64,000 nucleotides of DNA, from NCBI GenBank assembly GCA_016712745.1, contig JADJQN010000003.1:620001-684000 (forward strand). Direction: 5' to 3'. This stretch comes from Sandaracinaceae bacterium. GTDB taxonomy: Bacteria > Myxococcota_A > Polyangia > Polyangiales > JADJQN01. Shown one piece after another: positions 42,178-50,740 of the stretch. Position 1 is the stretch's first letter; each line of letters begins with the position of its first letter. The position numbers were made by a program, and so were the translations under genes. The notes beneath the pieces were generated by a model. The model was not told the origin of the DNA and made no database searches. It was given only the letters and a program-made list of their open reading frames with translations.

Positions 42178-42961
42178 TGGCGCCCATCTCCGCTAAATAC
42201 TCACGTGCTGACTCGGCGTAACCTGACTCGGGGAAGCGACGGATGAGCTCATCAAAGGCTTCACGCGCGTGCGGCGGGTCTGCAAGATGCAAATAGGTGC
42301 GGCCGAGAAGAAGCAATGCTTCTTCTTCCACACCACTTCCACGGTAGGCGTGCAAAAGTGTTTGCAGGCGACCGACGGCAGCGCCGGGATGATCGCGATC
42401 AAGGTAGAACTGCGCGACGTAGAGCTCGTGCCGGGCGAGCAAGGTGAGCGCGTCATGCGCCATACGATTGGCATCCCCCACGTGCGGGTCATCGGGGAAA
42501 TCCAAGATGAACTGGCGCAGCTGACGCAACGCATCGCGCGTTTGCGACTGATCACGCTCTTCGGCCGGCGGCGCCAAGAAGAAGTCTTCCGGGACCTGCG
42601 CGAAGTAGGCTTCGGCCATCTTGAAACGAGCGTACGGCACGTCGCTGTGCGACGGGCGGTAACGGGTGAAGGTGCGATAGGCGCTAATCGCCTCGACGTA
42701 CTTCTTCTGCAGAAGCAGACAATCGGCGAGGCGCAACTCCGCAAGCGCGGCAAAGCGGCTGTAGGAATAGTTGCGACGGACTTTGCGGAAAAGAGGCTGT
42801 GCCTCCTCGCAATTTTCATCGCGGAAGTCTTCCATCGCGGTTTCGTAGGCCTCGCGGGCGCTGTCACCGTAGCTGAGGTTCTGGCGTACGCGCGCACCGC
42901 CGCAGCCCACGATTTGGGCAGCGCAAAACGCCAGGGCGAAAAGACAGGCGAAACGGGACAT
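42170..42961 (-). CDS. bamD: Outer-membrane protein assembly factor BamD
   Basis: 263 residues. A lipoprotein (lipobox AAQIVGCGG) with BamD-type TPRs: YETAMEDFRDENCEEAQPLF, YSRFAALAELRLADCLLLQK, YVEAISAYRTFTRYRPSHSD, a PEDFFLAPPAEERDQSQTRDA loop piece and RQFILDFPDDPHV. In the outer membrane it helps BamA insert beta-barrels. It heads a probable operon with the TPR gene and the DUF6986 gene, and is divergent from the secreted TPR gene at 43097. Confidence 0.88.
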   Translation of the reverse strand: MSRFACLFALAFCAAQIVGCGGARVRQNLSYGDSAREAYETAMEDFRDENCEEAQPLFRKVRRNYSYSRFAALAELRLADCLLLQKKYVEAISAYRTFTRYRPSHSDVPYARFKMAEAYFAQVPEDFFLAPPAEERDQSQTRDALRQLRQFILDFPDDPHVGDANRMAHDALTLLARHELYVAQFYLDRDHPGAAVGRLQTLLHAYRGSGVEEEALLLLGRTYLHLADPPHAREAFDELIRRFPESGYAESAREYLAEMGANG

Positions 42962-43044
42962 CGAGAGGCGCCGAACCTACTTGAGGAGGCCTAGGGGGGC
43001 AAGGGACCAGCAGGCCACGTCGATCCTCTCGGAAAGGAAGGCGG

Positions 43045-43073
43045 TTGACGATCCCAGAGCCCCGGCGTACGAC
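43045..43073 (+). promoter_or_regulatory. Candidate sigma-70-type promoter
   Basis: TTGACG (43045-43050) and TACGAC (43068-43073) with a 17-base spacer, 23 bp before the GTG start of the secreted TPR gene. The -35 box is good, the -10 box is weak. Pattern match only. Confidence 0.35.
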
Positions 43074-43096
43074 CTCACAGCTCTCCGGAGGACATT

Positions 43097-44401
43097 GTGA
43101 TTCGACGCATTTTTGGGGCTTTTCTGGTTCTTTGCATCGCGTTTTCTGCTTCTTTCGCCGAAGCGCAGGAGGCTGATCTCGCAGCACTGTCGGCTACAGC
43201 GAGGGCCAATAGCCGTGATGCCGGTGCTCAATCCGCGTACGGACGAGCGCTTCTGCGTGCGGGTCGATATCGCGACGCCCAAGCATCCTTCCGACGAGCC
43301 GCTCAACTTTCGCGCGGCAGCGTCGAAGCTCTTTACGATGTGGCACGTGTCGCGTTTGCCCAAGGCGATTACCGTCAAGCGCAGACCGCATGCCGTGCCC
43401 TGTCGCGCTATCGCACCTCGGCCCTCTTTCACGTGTGCAACGCGCGGACCTTCTTGGTCTGGAATCGCAGCTCACGCGCCTTCGATGAGCTGACCGAAGC
43501 GACCAACATCGACAACAACAACTTCGAGGCGCTGCTTGCGCTTGGCGACGCGCATCGCATTCAGTCCGAAGCGCCACAGGCAGAAGCCGCATATCGCCGC
43601 GCGTCTTCCGCCAATCCATCGAGTGCAGAACCCGATCTTGGTCTCGCGCGTTTGTACGCCTCTGCCAACAGAAGCGCTGACGCAACCGCAGCGCTGCGTC
43701 GCGCATTGTCGCACGATGCCAACTCGCCGGATGTGCTCTTCGAGCTTGGTCGCAGCCTTGGCAATACGCCCGAGGCGCGCGAGCTATTGACGCGTGCCGT
43801 CGCGGCGCGCCCTACGTGGGCTGACGCCCAGGCAGCCCTTGGCGAAGTCTTGCTAGCAAATGGCGAAGCCGAAGCCGCCGAACGCGCATTCACCGACGCC
43901 ATTCGATTGAACGATCGCTTGGCCACGGCGCACGCAGGCCTCGGCCGCGCGAAAGCAGCACGGGGTGATCTTGCGACTGCGGAGCGCGAGCTTCGTCGTG
44001 CGCTTGAGCTCGTTCCCAATTCGCCGACGGCGGCACGCGCCCTCGCTGACTTGTTCGCGCAGTCAAATCGTCCCGAAGACGCGTTCGAACAGTATCGTGT
44101 CGCGGCCGATCTGAATCCAAGCGATCCGCGCGCCCTGCTTTCCGCGACGTCGCTCGCTCTGACGCTGCACCGCGATGTTCTTGCGGCGGGTTTTCTCGAT
44201 CGCCTGCTTGAGGGCGACGCTGAGCTTGCACCAGCCCTCGCGCTCTACGGCGACATCATGATCGCGCGGCAAGACCGCGCCGGTGCCCGCACCTATTACG
44301 AACGCGCCTTGCGTGGCCACGGCGACCTGCCTGATCGCGCACGTGTTCAAACGGCGCTACGCGACGCATCAAGTGGCACGGCGCCTGCGCAACGCCGATA
44401 A
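43097..44401 (+). CDS. Secreted TPR protein, 434 aa
   Basis: 434 residues starting at GTG, with GGAGGAC a few bases upstream. Signal peptide (IFGAFLVLCIAFSASFAEAQ), then TPR repeats along the whole length, e.g. GRALLRAGRYRDAQASFRRA, EAPQAEAAYRRASSANPSSA, GEAEAAERAFTDAIRLNDRL, NRPEDAFEQYRVAADLNPSD. Predicted periplasmic scaffold. Two short hydrophobic repeats towards the C-terminus look like part of TPR helices rather than membrane anchors. Partner unknown; its place opposite bamD suggests an envelope role. Confidence 0.85.
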   Translation: MIRRIFGAFLVLCIAFSASFAEAQEADLAALSATARANSRDAGAQSAYGRALLRAGRYRDAQASFRRAAQLSRGSVEALYDVARVAFAQGDYRQAQTACRALSRYRTSALFHVCNARTFLVWNRSSRAFDELTEATNIDNNNFEALLALGDAHRIQSEAPQAEAAYRRASSANPSSAEPDLGLARLYASANRSADATAALRRALSHDANSPDVLFELGRSLGNTPEARELLTRAVAARPTWADAQAALGEVLLANGEAEAAERAFTDAIRLNDRLATAHAGLGRAKAARGDLATAERELRRALELVPNSPTAARALADLFAQSNRPEDAFEQYRVAADLNPSDPRALLSATSLALTLHRDVLAAGFLDRLLEGDAELAPALALYGDIMIARQDRAGARTYYERALRGHGDLPDRARVQTALRDASSGTAPAQRR

Positions 44402-44434
44402 CCAGTTCGTCTTTACTCCCGCGCGAGACCGTGT

Positions 44435-45112
44435 TCAGCAGCTATCTAGATGAATGCAATCGAGCGTTGGGGAGCAAATGTCGGTCGTGCAGGAAATTCC
44501 GTCGTTGCACGCCGTGCTTACCGGGTTATGGTCACAGAAGGTGAGCTCGCCGGTGTGGTTGCAGACGTCCGACGTGCACGAGATGCCGTCGTCGCACCAC
44601 GGCGTATAGTAGCAGCCGGCGTGTTCGACGTCGCAGTGGTCTACGGTGCAGGTGTTGCTGTCATCGCACGAGATTGGCGTGTTCGAACAATGACCCAAGA
44701 CGCACGAGTCCGTGGTGCAGGGATCCGCGTCATTGCATTCGGTGCCCGTCACGCAGATATCGAAACTCGCATCGGTCCCCGTCACTGCATCGCGGAATCG
44801 AAGTGCATCGCTCGGCACCGTGCCGTCGAGGCCTACGATAACGGAGCCGCCGCCGTCTGAAGCGCCTGCGTCCATGGAGCTTGTGCCTGCGTCTTCTGCC
44901 CCCCCGTCGTTCGCCCCGCCGTCGCCAGGTCCAGCGCACATACACGCGGTGAATCCACCACTCGCCATGCACACCTGGGATCCGGAAGCGCCGTTGGTGC
45001 ACGTGCACGCGAGTTGAGCGCCCGGCGTACAGGAGGAACTTTCCGTGGCACAGCCAGCGACAACAGAAAACGATGCTCCAAGCAACGCAATGCTAAGAAT
45101 GAGGCTTTTCAT
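44435..45112 (-). CDS. Cys-rich lipoprotein with CT.D.C repeats
   Basis: 225 residues. Signal peptide with lipobox SVVAGCATE. The six-cysteine module (C-x7-C-x-C-x9-C-x8-C-x-C, starting CTPGAQLACTC) follows at once, then an Asp/Gly/Ala linker with DGGAEDAGTSSMDAG. The C-terminal 110 residues contain four repeats of the type C(N/D)DG..CT.D.C (CNDADPCTTDSC, CDDSNTCTVDHC, CDDGISCTSDVC, CNDGISCTTDIC), a pattern frequent in myxobacterial surface proteins. Likely disulphide-rich surface lipoprotein. It converges on the TPR gene with a 33-bp gap. Confidence 0.82.
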   Translation of the reverse strand: MKSLILSIALLGASFSVVAGCATESSSCTPGAQLACTCTNGASGSQVCMASGGFTACMCAGPGDGGANDGGAEDAGTSSMDAGASDGGGSVIVGLDGTVPSDALRFRDAVTGTDASFDICVTGTECNDADPCTTDSCVLGHCSNTPISCDDSNTCTVDHCDVEHAGCYYTPWCDDGISCTSDVCNHTGELTFCDHNPVSTACNDGISCTTDICSPTLDCIHLDSC

Positions 45113-45272
45113 TCACATACAATGCCCGCAAATCCCTACGCGACACAACTAAGCTGATATGCATTTTGAAGAGTTGATCGCCAGGTACTTCGGTGTGGGC
45201 CTGGGTGCACACGATGCGTCGGCATCGCTCGGCGCCCTACGTCAGCGGCCGCCACTTCAGCTAGACTGGCTT

Positions 45273-46322
45273 ATGGCGGCCAAACTGATGCGGTCAGCAG
45301 CGAGACCCTTTTCGCAGCGAATGTCGACAGCGGCGTGGTTCGCGTGTCTCGTTGCCAGCGGCTGCAACGCGTCGCTCGGAGGCGCGACTTCTTCGCTACA
45401 CGATGGCGGCGCAACTGACATGTCTATCGCTTTGACAGATTCTGGAGAGGGCGTTCCCGACATGGGCTCTTCCGCAGATGCCTATCGCGACGCGCCCGCC
45501 GATGCGCCGGCCGCGGAAGCATCGGTTGACGCGAGCGCTGCGGATGCCGGCTCGTCGGGCTCACTCGGATGTGGAACGCCCCACGCAAGCGGCTTGTCCA
45601 CGATCACGACAACCGTACGCGGAGAGACGCGCACATACTTGGTATCCGTCCCTGCCGGCTACGACGCGGATGTTCCAGTGCCGCTTGTGATCGGCTTTCA
45701 CGGTTGCGGAGGAAGTAGCGCGGGTTTGCGAAACTTTCTTGCAGGCATTGAAGGCGCGAGCGTCGAGAACGCGTTTGGCGCGCGCGGCGTCTTTGTCTAT
45801 CCGCAAGCACTTGCGGCAGGCGGCTGCGCAACCGGTTGGGAGATGAGCAACACAGGCAGGGACGTCGAGTTTGTCGACGTGATTGAATCGGAGCTGCAGG
45901 CCACGCACTGCATCGACACACGCGGCATTGTCGCCTACGGGCATAGTTATGGCGGTGACTTCACGCATCAACTTGCGTGCGCGCGTCCCGAGCGCGTCGT
46001 CGTAGGCGCTCCTTCGGAGGCGTACCCCGCCAATGGAACGTGTGGTGGTCCGGTCGCAATGTGGATCAATCATGCGGAGGGGGACCCCCTCACCACAATC
46101 GAGCAGGGCATCGATGCCCGCGATCGGTGGTTGGATGAGAACGGATGCAGTGCGACCGAGAACGATCCGCAATCTCCGAGCCCGCCGTGCGTTCGCTACC
46201 GGGGTTGTAGCGCACATCCGGTAGTGACTTGCTTCTCAGAAGGCGGCGATCACTTCACGTTCGAACCAGCGCACGGGGCCAACGTGAACGCATTCTACCT
46301 TGAGCAGATCGGTTCGCTGTAA
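45273..46322 (+). CDS. PHB-depolymerase/feruloyl-esterase-like lipoprotein hydrolase
   Basis: 349 residues from the ATG at 45273 (45288 or 45321 also fit the signal peptide). The lipobox is CLVASGCNAS; an Asp/Ala linker follows. The catalytic part is an alpha/beta hydrolase of the LpqC/CE1 type: GFHGCGGSSAGLRNFL (oxyanion region), IVAYGHSYGGDFTH with Ser nucleophile in G-x-S-x-G, WINHAEGDPLT (acid) and GGDHFTFEPA (His). It could hydrolyse short-chain polyesters or feruloyl esters at the cell surface; the true substrate is not shown. Divergent from the 44435 lipoprotein. Confidence 0.82.
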   Translation: MAAKLMRSAARPFSQRMSTAAWFACLVASGCNASLGGATSSLHDGGATDMSIALTDSGEGVPDMGSSADAYRDAPADAPAAEASVDASAADAGSSGSLGCGTPHASGLSTITTTVRGETRTYLVSVPAGYDADVPVPLVIGFHGCGGSSAGLRNFLAGIEGASVENAFGARGVFVYPQALAAGGCATGWEMSNTGRDVEFVDVIESELQATHCIDTRGIVAYGHSYGGDFTHQLACARPERVVVGAPSEAYPANGTCGGPVAMWINHAEGDPLTTIEQGIDARDRWLDENGCSATENDPQSPSPPCVRYRGCSAHPVVTCFSEGGDHFTFEPAHGANVNAFYLEQIGSL

Positions 46323-46346
46323 GCGTGCAAACTCTTCTGGAGGCCC

Positions 46347-47243
46347 ATGAACGACGAACGCGTTATCGCGTGGTTGCGCGAGCACAAGATTGGCTCGACA
46401 CGAACGATTCGCTCGCTGCGGGAAGAGTTTGGCCTTTCGCGTTGGTACGAATGGAAGGACGTCATCTATCTTCCGACGCTGCCTCTCTTTGAAGAGCATC
46501 GCGAACGCATGTGGATCGAAAACTGGCCCGCAGGCGAGGCGCTGCCGCCCACAGAATTTCGCACCGAGCTAGGCTTCTTGCCAAGCGGCCGCGAAAATCA
46601 TGAGCTTGCCGTTCGACGTATGACGGAGATGCTCGGCAAGGGCATGTCTTTCGAGTACGGGCAACGACATCGCTGGGACTTTGGTTCGTACGAAATCACC
46701 CTGAATACTTTGCGCCGGCAAAAAGGCGGGCCGCGCCCTCTGATGGACGCGCAGCGGGAGCTCTACGACAAAACCAACATTTCGATCCGGGGGACGTGGG
46801 AGCGCAGTTGGCCTGAGCACGACATGCGAGCGACGCTCGACCATGCACGAATATTGCGCATCGAACTGGGCGCCAATATGAAACGTAAACGCGGTTCGCT
46901 GCATTTTGAGTTTAAGCTCACAAGCCAGCCGCCACGTGCATCTGCAAACAGCCTTCTACTTTGGGACGACACCGCAACGGGCTTCATCGGCTTCATGGGC
47001 GACGGCCCTTGTTGGCGCATTCCGAAGAGCGTGAAGATCGAACTTACCCTGGATCGCACGAGGCGTGAAAGAAGCGAGGCATCATCCAAGTTGGGCTTTG
47101 GATGCAAGGACGCTGCGGGAAGTCACGTGTTGTGCGACATGCTCTCTGCAAGCGATGAAGACGGGCTCGACGCAGCGGCGGCGCAAGTCGCAGACTTCTG
47201 GCAAGTTCCGCTTCAGGTCCGCCAGCATCGGGGCGATTACTAG
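46347..47243 (+). CDS. Hypothetical protein, 298 aa
   Basis: 298 residues, no recognised family, no signal peptide or membrane helix. The N-terminus has a helix-rich stretch (ERVIAWLREHKIGSTRTIRSLREEFG) that could be a winged-helix; further on there are beta-rich stretches (LHFEFKLTSQPP, VKIELTLDRTRRER) and the C-terminal helix ending in ADFWQVPLQVRQHRG. Codon use matches neighbours. It starts 24 bp after the esterase stop, with CTGGAGGCC before the ATG, so the two may be co-transcribed. Confidence 0.72.
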   Translation: MNDERVIAWLREHKIGSTRTIRSLREEFGLSRWYEWKDVIYLPTLPLFEEHRERMWIENWPAGEALPPTEFRTELGFLPSGRENHELAVRRMTEMLGKGMSFEYGQRHRWDFGSYEITLNTLRRQKGGPRPLMDAQRELYDKTNISIRGTWERSWPEHDMRATLDHARILRIELGANMKRKRGSLHFEFKLTSQPPRASANSLLLWDDTATGFIGFMGDGPCWRIPKSVKIELTLDRTRRERSEASSKLGFGCKDAAGSHVLCDMLSASDEDGLDAAAAQVADFWQVPLQVRQHRGDY

Positions 47244-47268
47244 AGACGCCGGCACGACGAGCTCGGAC

Positions 47269-48726
47269 TCAGCGCCGGCAGAGAAACTCGATCTCCCCGA
47301 CACCAGGATACGATCCTGCGTCTTGCGGCCCCGCAAAGAGAACGACGTTGTACGAGCCTTGTTCCACCAAGCTGCATTGAATGTGCGAAACGGCCCCCGT
47401 CGACGCATCGCAAACACTCCGCTCGGCGTTTGACGTACCGCGCACCTCCGCGATCAGCGTGATGCCCCGCGGGACGCGCACATCCAATGTCGCGCGGCCT
47501 CGGGTCGTGACTTGCGAGCGTGCGGGAGAGAGCAACTCGAGCCCGAGCGCAAAGAAGGAAGGACGCAAGCGCGGCCGACGCAGGAAATCGCCTCGTTCGA
47601 TGGGATGGGCCGCGAGCTGCCAACCCTTATCGTCCGGGAAGTGGTCGATATTGAATACGTCGCCGGGAGTGAACAGGTAGTCGGTGACGTAGGAGCGTTG
47701 GAATGCTTCACCGTTCACGAAGCCCGCGTCCCAGGTAACGTCGACGAGGTACCATTGCCCTTCGATGAGCACCGCGTTCCACGCGTGCGAGCTGCCGGCT
47801 GGACCCGCGGCCGGCACGCGCGCGTCGCCGGTCAAATATCGGATGTCGATGCCAGCTACCTTGCCAAGCTCGGCGAAGAGGAGGGAGTAACCCGCGCACA
47901 CCGCCGTGCGTCGCTGAAAGACCGAGTTTGCGTCCTGAGGCGGGAAGTTCCAATCGCCCGACCGGACCAAGCGATTGAAAGACGCCGCATCGTAGGCGAC
48001 ATGGGTTGCCACCCAATCGTGTAGCGCCTTCACGCGCTGAAACGCGTCCTGCTCATTGGCCACGACGTAACGCGCAAGGTCCGCAATGCTCGCCTCAGCC
48101 TCGTGCGGGATCGTCGCGATCAAAGGGTGAACCGTCGCACTCTGCGGCCAGCGTCGCGGGCGGACTTGAGCGCGGCTGTTTGGCGTGGGTACTGGGACTG
48201 CGTCGGTGCGCGGAGGTGGCTCGGCGCGAGCCTCGCTGCGCGCGACGCGAAAGGGGTTTTCGTGCGCAGATTTGTAGAGCCACTCAAGCTTGGTGGCTGC
48301 CCAAAAGATTTGCTTCCGTGCCCACTCCGACGTTGGCGAATGCGAGCCGTCCAGCATCCAGTCGCCTCGCGTCGTCACCGCCACAAAGGCGCGCTCGGGC
48401 CGCGTCGCGAGAAGCACCGACAGAAAGACCAAGTTGATCGCGAGGGTTCGAAGAATGACGCGATCCCACAAGCGAAGAATTCTAGGTTTCGGATCTTTCT
48501 TGCGTGCTCGTCGCAGCCAAGCTGCGCCCTCCCACGCAAGCGGCAGTGCAGGAAACAGGAGGACGGCCACCGAAGCAGCGAGCGCCGTGGATCGGTTTCC
48601 ATACGCCGCCAACGATGACGAAACCCACGCGCCAAGGATCGGCGTCGCGATGACGAAGGCGCTGATGAGTGTCTTGGCCGCGATGCCGAGAGCCGCGATG
48701 AGAACCGACGAATCTCGCTTTGCCAT
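47269..48726 (-). CDS. Membrane protein with transglutaminase-like domain
   Basis: 485 residues. Three N-terminal membrane helices (LIAALGIAAKTLISAFVIA, ALAASVAVLLFPALPLAW, VILRTLAINLVFLSVLLA) anchor a periplasmic part. The transglutaminase/protease-like core has its triad in order: Cys in RTAVCAGYSLLFAELG, His in SSHAWNAVLIEGQWY, Asp in LVDVTWDAGF. A C-terminal Ig-like beta domain (~400-485) follows. Such proteins act as peptidases or amide-bond formers; the substrate is unknown. It converges with the 46347 gene after 25 bp. Confidence 0.82.
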   Translation of the reverse strand: MAKRDSSVLIAALGIAAKTLISAFVIATPILGAWVSSSLAAYGNRSTALAASVAVLLFPALPLAWEGAAWLRRARKKDPKPRILRLWDRVILRTLAINLVFLSVLLATRPERAFVAVTTRGDWMLDGSHSPTSEWARKQIFWAATKLEWLYKSAHENPFRVARSEARAEPPPRTDAVPVPTPNSRAQVRPRRWPQSATVHPLIATIPHEAEASIADLARYVVANEQDAFQRVKALHDWVATHVAYDAASFNRLVRSGDWNFPPQDANSVFQRRTAVCAGYSLLFAELGKVAGIDIRYLTGDARVPAAGPAGSSHAWNAVLIEGQWYLVDVTWDAGFVNGEAFQRSYVTDYLFTPGDVFNIDHFPDDKGWQLAAHPIERGDFLRRPRLRPSFFALGLELLSPARSQVTTRGRATLDVRVPRGITLIAEVRGTSNAERSVCDASTGAVSHIQCSLVEQGSYNVVLFAGPQDAGSYPGVGEIEFLCRR

Positions 48727-48753
48727 CCTCACGTCCTCAGCGCTCAGACTAGC

Positions 48754-49248
48754 TCACGTTTTCGGATGCGTGCGGCGTGCCAGACGCGCTTCGCGACGCG
48801 AATGCGCGGCGGCTGAGTGCGCGTGATCGTCCGCGTTCTCGAGCACGAGCGGGGGGACCGACGTTGGCTTCTGCTTTTCATCGAGCGCGACGAAGGTGAG
48901 CAGCGCATCGACGCAGATAGAGCGCGCCATCGTGCGCAAGTCTTCCTGTTCAACAGTGACCGCCACTTCAACAGACGATCGGAAAGTTGCGTTTACACGC
49001 GCAGAGATGCGCGCGATGTCACCGAGACGCAGTGCGCCCACGAACGTGAGATCGTCGACGGCCGCAGTGACCACCGTCTTACCGCAGTGCCGTTGAGCAG
49101 CAATCGCCGCCGCGATATCGATCCACGCCATCACCGTTCCGCCAAACACCGTACCCAGCGCATTGGTGTGCTGCGGAAGTACGAGTTCGGTCATTTCCGT
49201 TTGCGACAGGCGCGGTGTGCGCGGCGCGGGATTGGTTTGAGTACTCAC
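48754..49248 (-). CDS. Acyl-CoA thioesterase (hotdog fold)
   Basis: 164 residues from the GTG at 49248, which keeps the family's leader RLSQTEMTELVLP; the ATG at 49194 would remove it. The hotdog core is NALGTVFGGTVMAWIDIAAAIAAQRHCG with catalytic acid Asp in WID, then AVDDLTFVGALRLGDIARI. Similar to the YciA/BFIT-type acyl-CoA hydrolases, which release free fatty acids from CoA in the cytoplasm. It lies 27 bp from the transglutaminase gene on the same strand. Confidence 0.87.
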   Translation of the reverse strand: MSTQTNPAPRTPRLSQTEMTELVLPQHTNALGTVFGGTVMAWIDIAAAIAAQRHCGKTVVTAAVDDLTFVGALRLGDIARISARVNATFRSSVEVAVTVEQEDLRTMARSICVDALLTFVALDEKQKPTSVPPLVLENADDHAHSAAAHSRREARLARRTHPKT

Positions 49249-49391
49249 GCAAAGTAGGGGAACACAACGTGATTCCCCGGAGCAAATGATTCTTTCTAGG
49301 AAAGCGGGCCGTGGCCCCCTACAATCGCTGCGGATTGAATGAGCCGGGGCGGGCCGTCGTCTGAACCGGCACACACGAAAGGCTTACTCGC

Positions 49392-50711
49392 ATGCGACGC
49401 TTCGTCTGGTTGGGCGCGTTTTTGGGACTCGCAATTTCAGCGCAGGGATGTACCTACGAATATTGTCCCGGCACGTCGGACGCGCAGGCTTATGTAGAGC
49501 CGCCGACCGTTGTCGCACAGACCGCGCCGCCGCCGCCGCCCGTGCAAGTCGAAGTTCGCCCCGCGCAGCCGAGCGTTCAAGCGGTGTGGGTTGATGGCCA
49601 CTACTCGTGGGAGGGTGGCCGTTGGGTTTGGCTTGGTGGTCAGTGGCAGACGCCGCGCGCCGGTTACGTCTGGCAGAATCCCGTCGGCGTTCAGGTTCAA
49701 GGTGGCGTTCGCTACCATCCCGGCTACTGGCGTCCCGCGCAGGCTGAGCCGCCACCCGTCTATCGCCAGCCGAGCGCTGTACCGGTTGTCGTGCAAGCGC
49801 AGGCATCGGGCGGCACACGCGGTGGCGAGGTAGTCGTAGTCGGCACTGGCAACGTGCAAGCGCAACCTGTTCAAAGCGGCGGTTCCGTGACGACGGTAGT
49901 CACGCAGCCGAGCGGCGGCACCGTCGTCGTCACTCAGCCTCCGCGCGCGAATGTCGGTGTCGTGGCTGCACAGCCCGGCGTCGTTGCGAGACCCGCTCAA
50001 GGGGTGGGCAATGTCCAGACGGGTGGAACGGTGCAGGCTGGCGTGCGTCCCGGAACGGTCGCCGGTCCGCAGCAAGGCGGAAACGTCGTGTCAGTCCAGC
50101 CCGGCACACGCCCTGCAACCGTCGGTGGCGTCGCGCAGAATCCAGTTGTGCAAACGCGTCCCGGCGTTGCAGCGACGGTGCAAACCGGCGTGCGTCCAGG
50201 AACGGTCGTCGGTCCGCAACAGGGTGGCAACGTCGTATCGGTGCAGCCAGGCACGCGCCCAGCAACCGTAGGTGGAATCGGCCAAGGTCAAGTTGTGCAG
50301 ACGCGTCCCGGCGTTGCGGGCACCGTGCAAACCGGAGTTCGTCCTGGAACGGTGGTCGGTCCGCAACAACAAGGTGGCGTCGTCTCAACTCAACCTGGCG
50401 CACGCCCGGCCACGGTGGCAGGCATCGGTCGCCCCGGCGTAAACGTGCAGGGTGGCGTTGTCACGGGCACGCAGCTCACCTGCCGCCTCGGCGCCTCGTT
50501 TGCGCCGCGCGGCGGAGCGCTTGTGATCAACGGTACGAACCTCAACGGCGCAGTCGTCATGATCGGCGGCTCGACCGCTCCGACGATGAGCGCGAGTGCA
50601 ACGCAAGTCACGGTGCAAGTACCGAGCACTTCACGCGGCGGCGGAGTCACTGTCTCGGCTGGCGGTCAGAACGCGAGCTGCGGTTCCCTCCGCATCACCG
50701 GCGAGATGTAA
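49392..50711 (+). CDS. YXWGXW-type secreted repeat protein with TIG-like C-terminus
   Basis: 439 residues. Signal peptide and a lipobox-like end (GLAISAQGCTYE). Residues ~55-120 carry YXWGXW-like repeats (WVDGHYSWEGGRWVWLGGQW, YVWQNP, YHPGYWRP). A Val/Gly/Gln/Pro-rich region follows with a ~48-residue unit (VRPGTVVGPQQGGNVVSVQP...TRPATVGG) repeated three times, nearly identical at DNA level. The last 85 residues form an IPT/TIG-like beta sandwich (GGALVINGTNLNGAVVMIGG). Predicted surface or periplasmic protein. Other YXWGXW proteins are of unknown function. Its stop lies in a 9-bp hairpin stem. Confidence 0.82.
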   Translation: MRRFVWLGAFLGLAISAQGCTYEYCPGTSDAQAYVEPPTVVAQTAPPPPPVQVEVRPAQPSVQAVWVDGHYSWEGGRWVWLGGQWQTPRAGYVWQNPVGVQVQGGVRYHPGYWRPAQAEPPPVYRQPSAVPVVVQAQASGGTRGGEVVVVGTGNVQAQPVQSGGSVTTVVTQPSGGTVVVTQPPRANVGVVAAQPGVVARPAQGVGNVQTGGTVQAGVRPGTVAGPQQGGNVVSVQPGTRPATVGGVAQNPVVQTRPGVAATVQTGVRPGTVVGPQQGGNVVSVQPGTRPATVGGIGQGQVVQTRPGVAGTVQTGVRPGTVVGPQQQGGVVSTQPGARPATVAGIGRPGVNVQGGVVTGTQLTCRLGASFAPRGGALVINGTNLNGAVVMIGGSTAPTMSASATQVTVQVPSTSRGGGVTVSAGGQNASCGSLRITGEM

Positions 50712-50740
50712 GTCGCTCAAGTTCAATCTGAAGCGACTTA
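50709..50740. terminator. Hairpin holding both convergent stop codons
   Basis: TAAGTCGCT (50709-50717) pairs perfectly with AGCGACTTA (50732-50740), loop 14 bases. The TAA of the YXWGXW gene is the first arm's 5' end and the stop of the convergent AlkP gene is the second arm's end. There is no T-run, so termination may be rho-assisted; the symmetry could also be partly chance. Confidence 0.5.
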
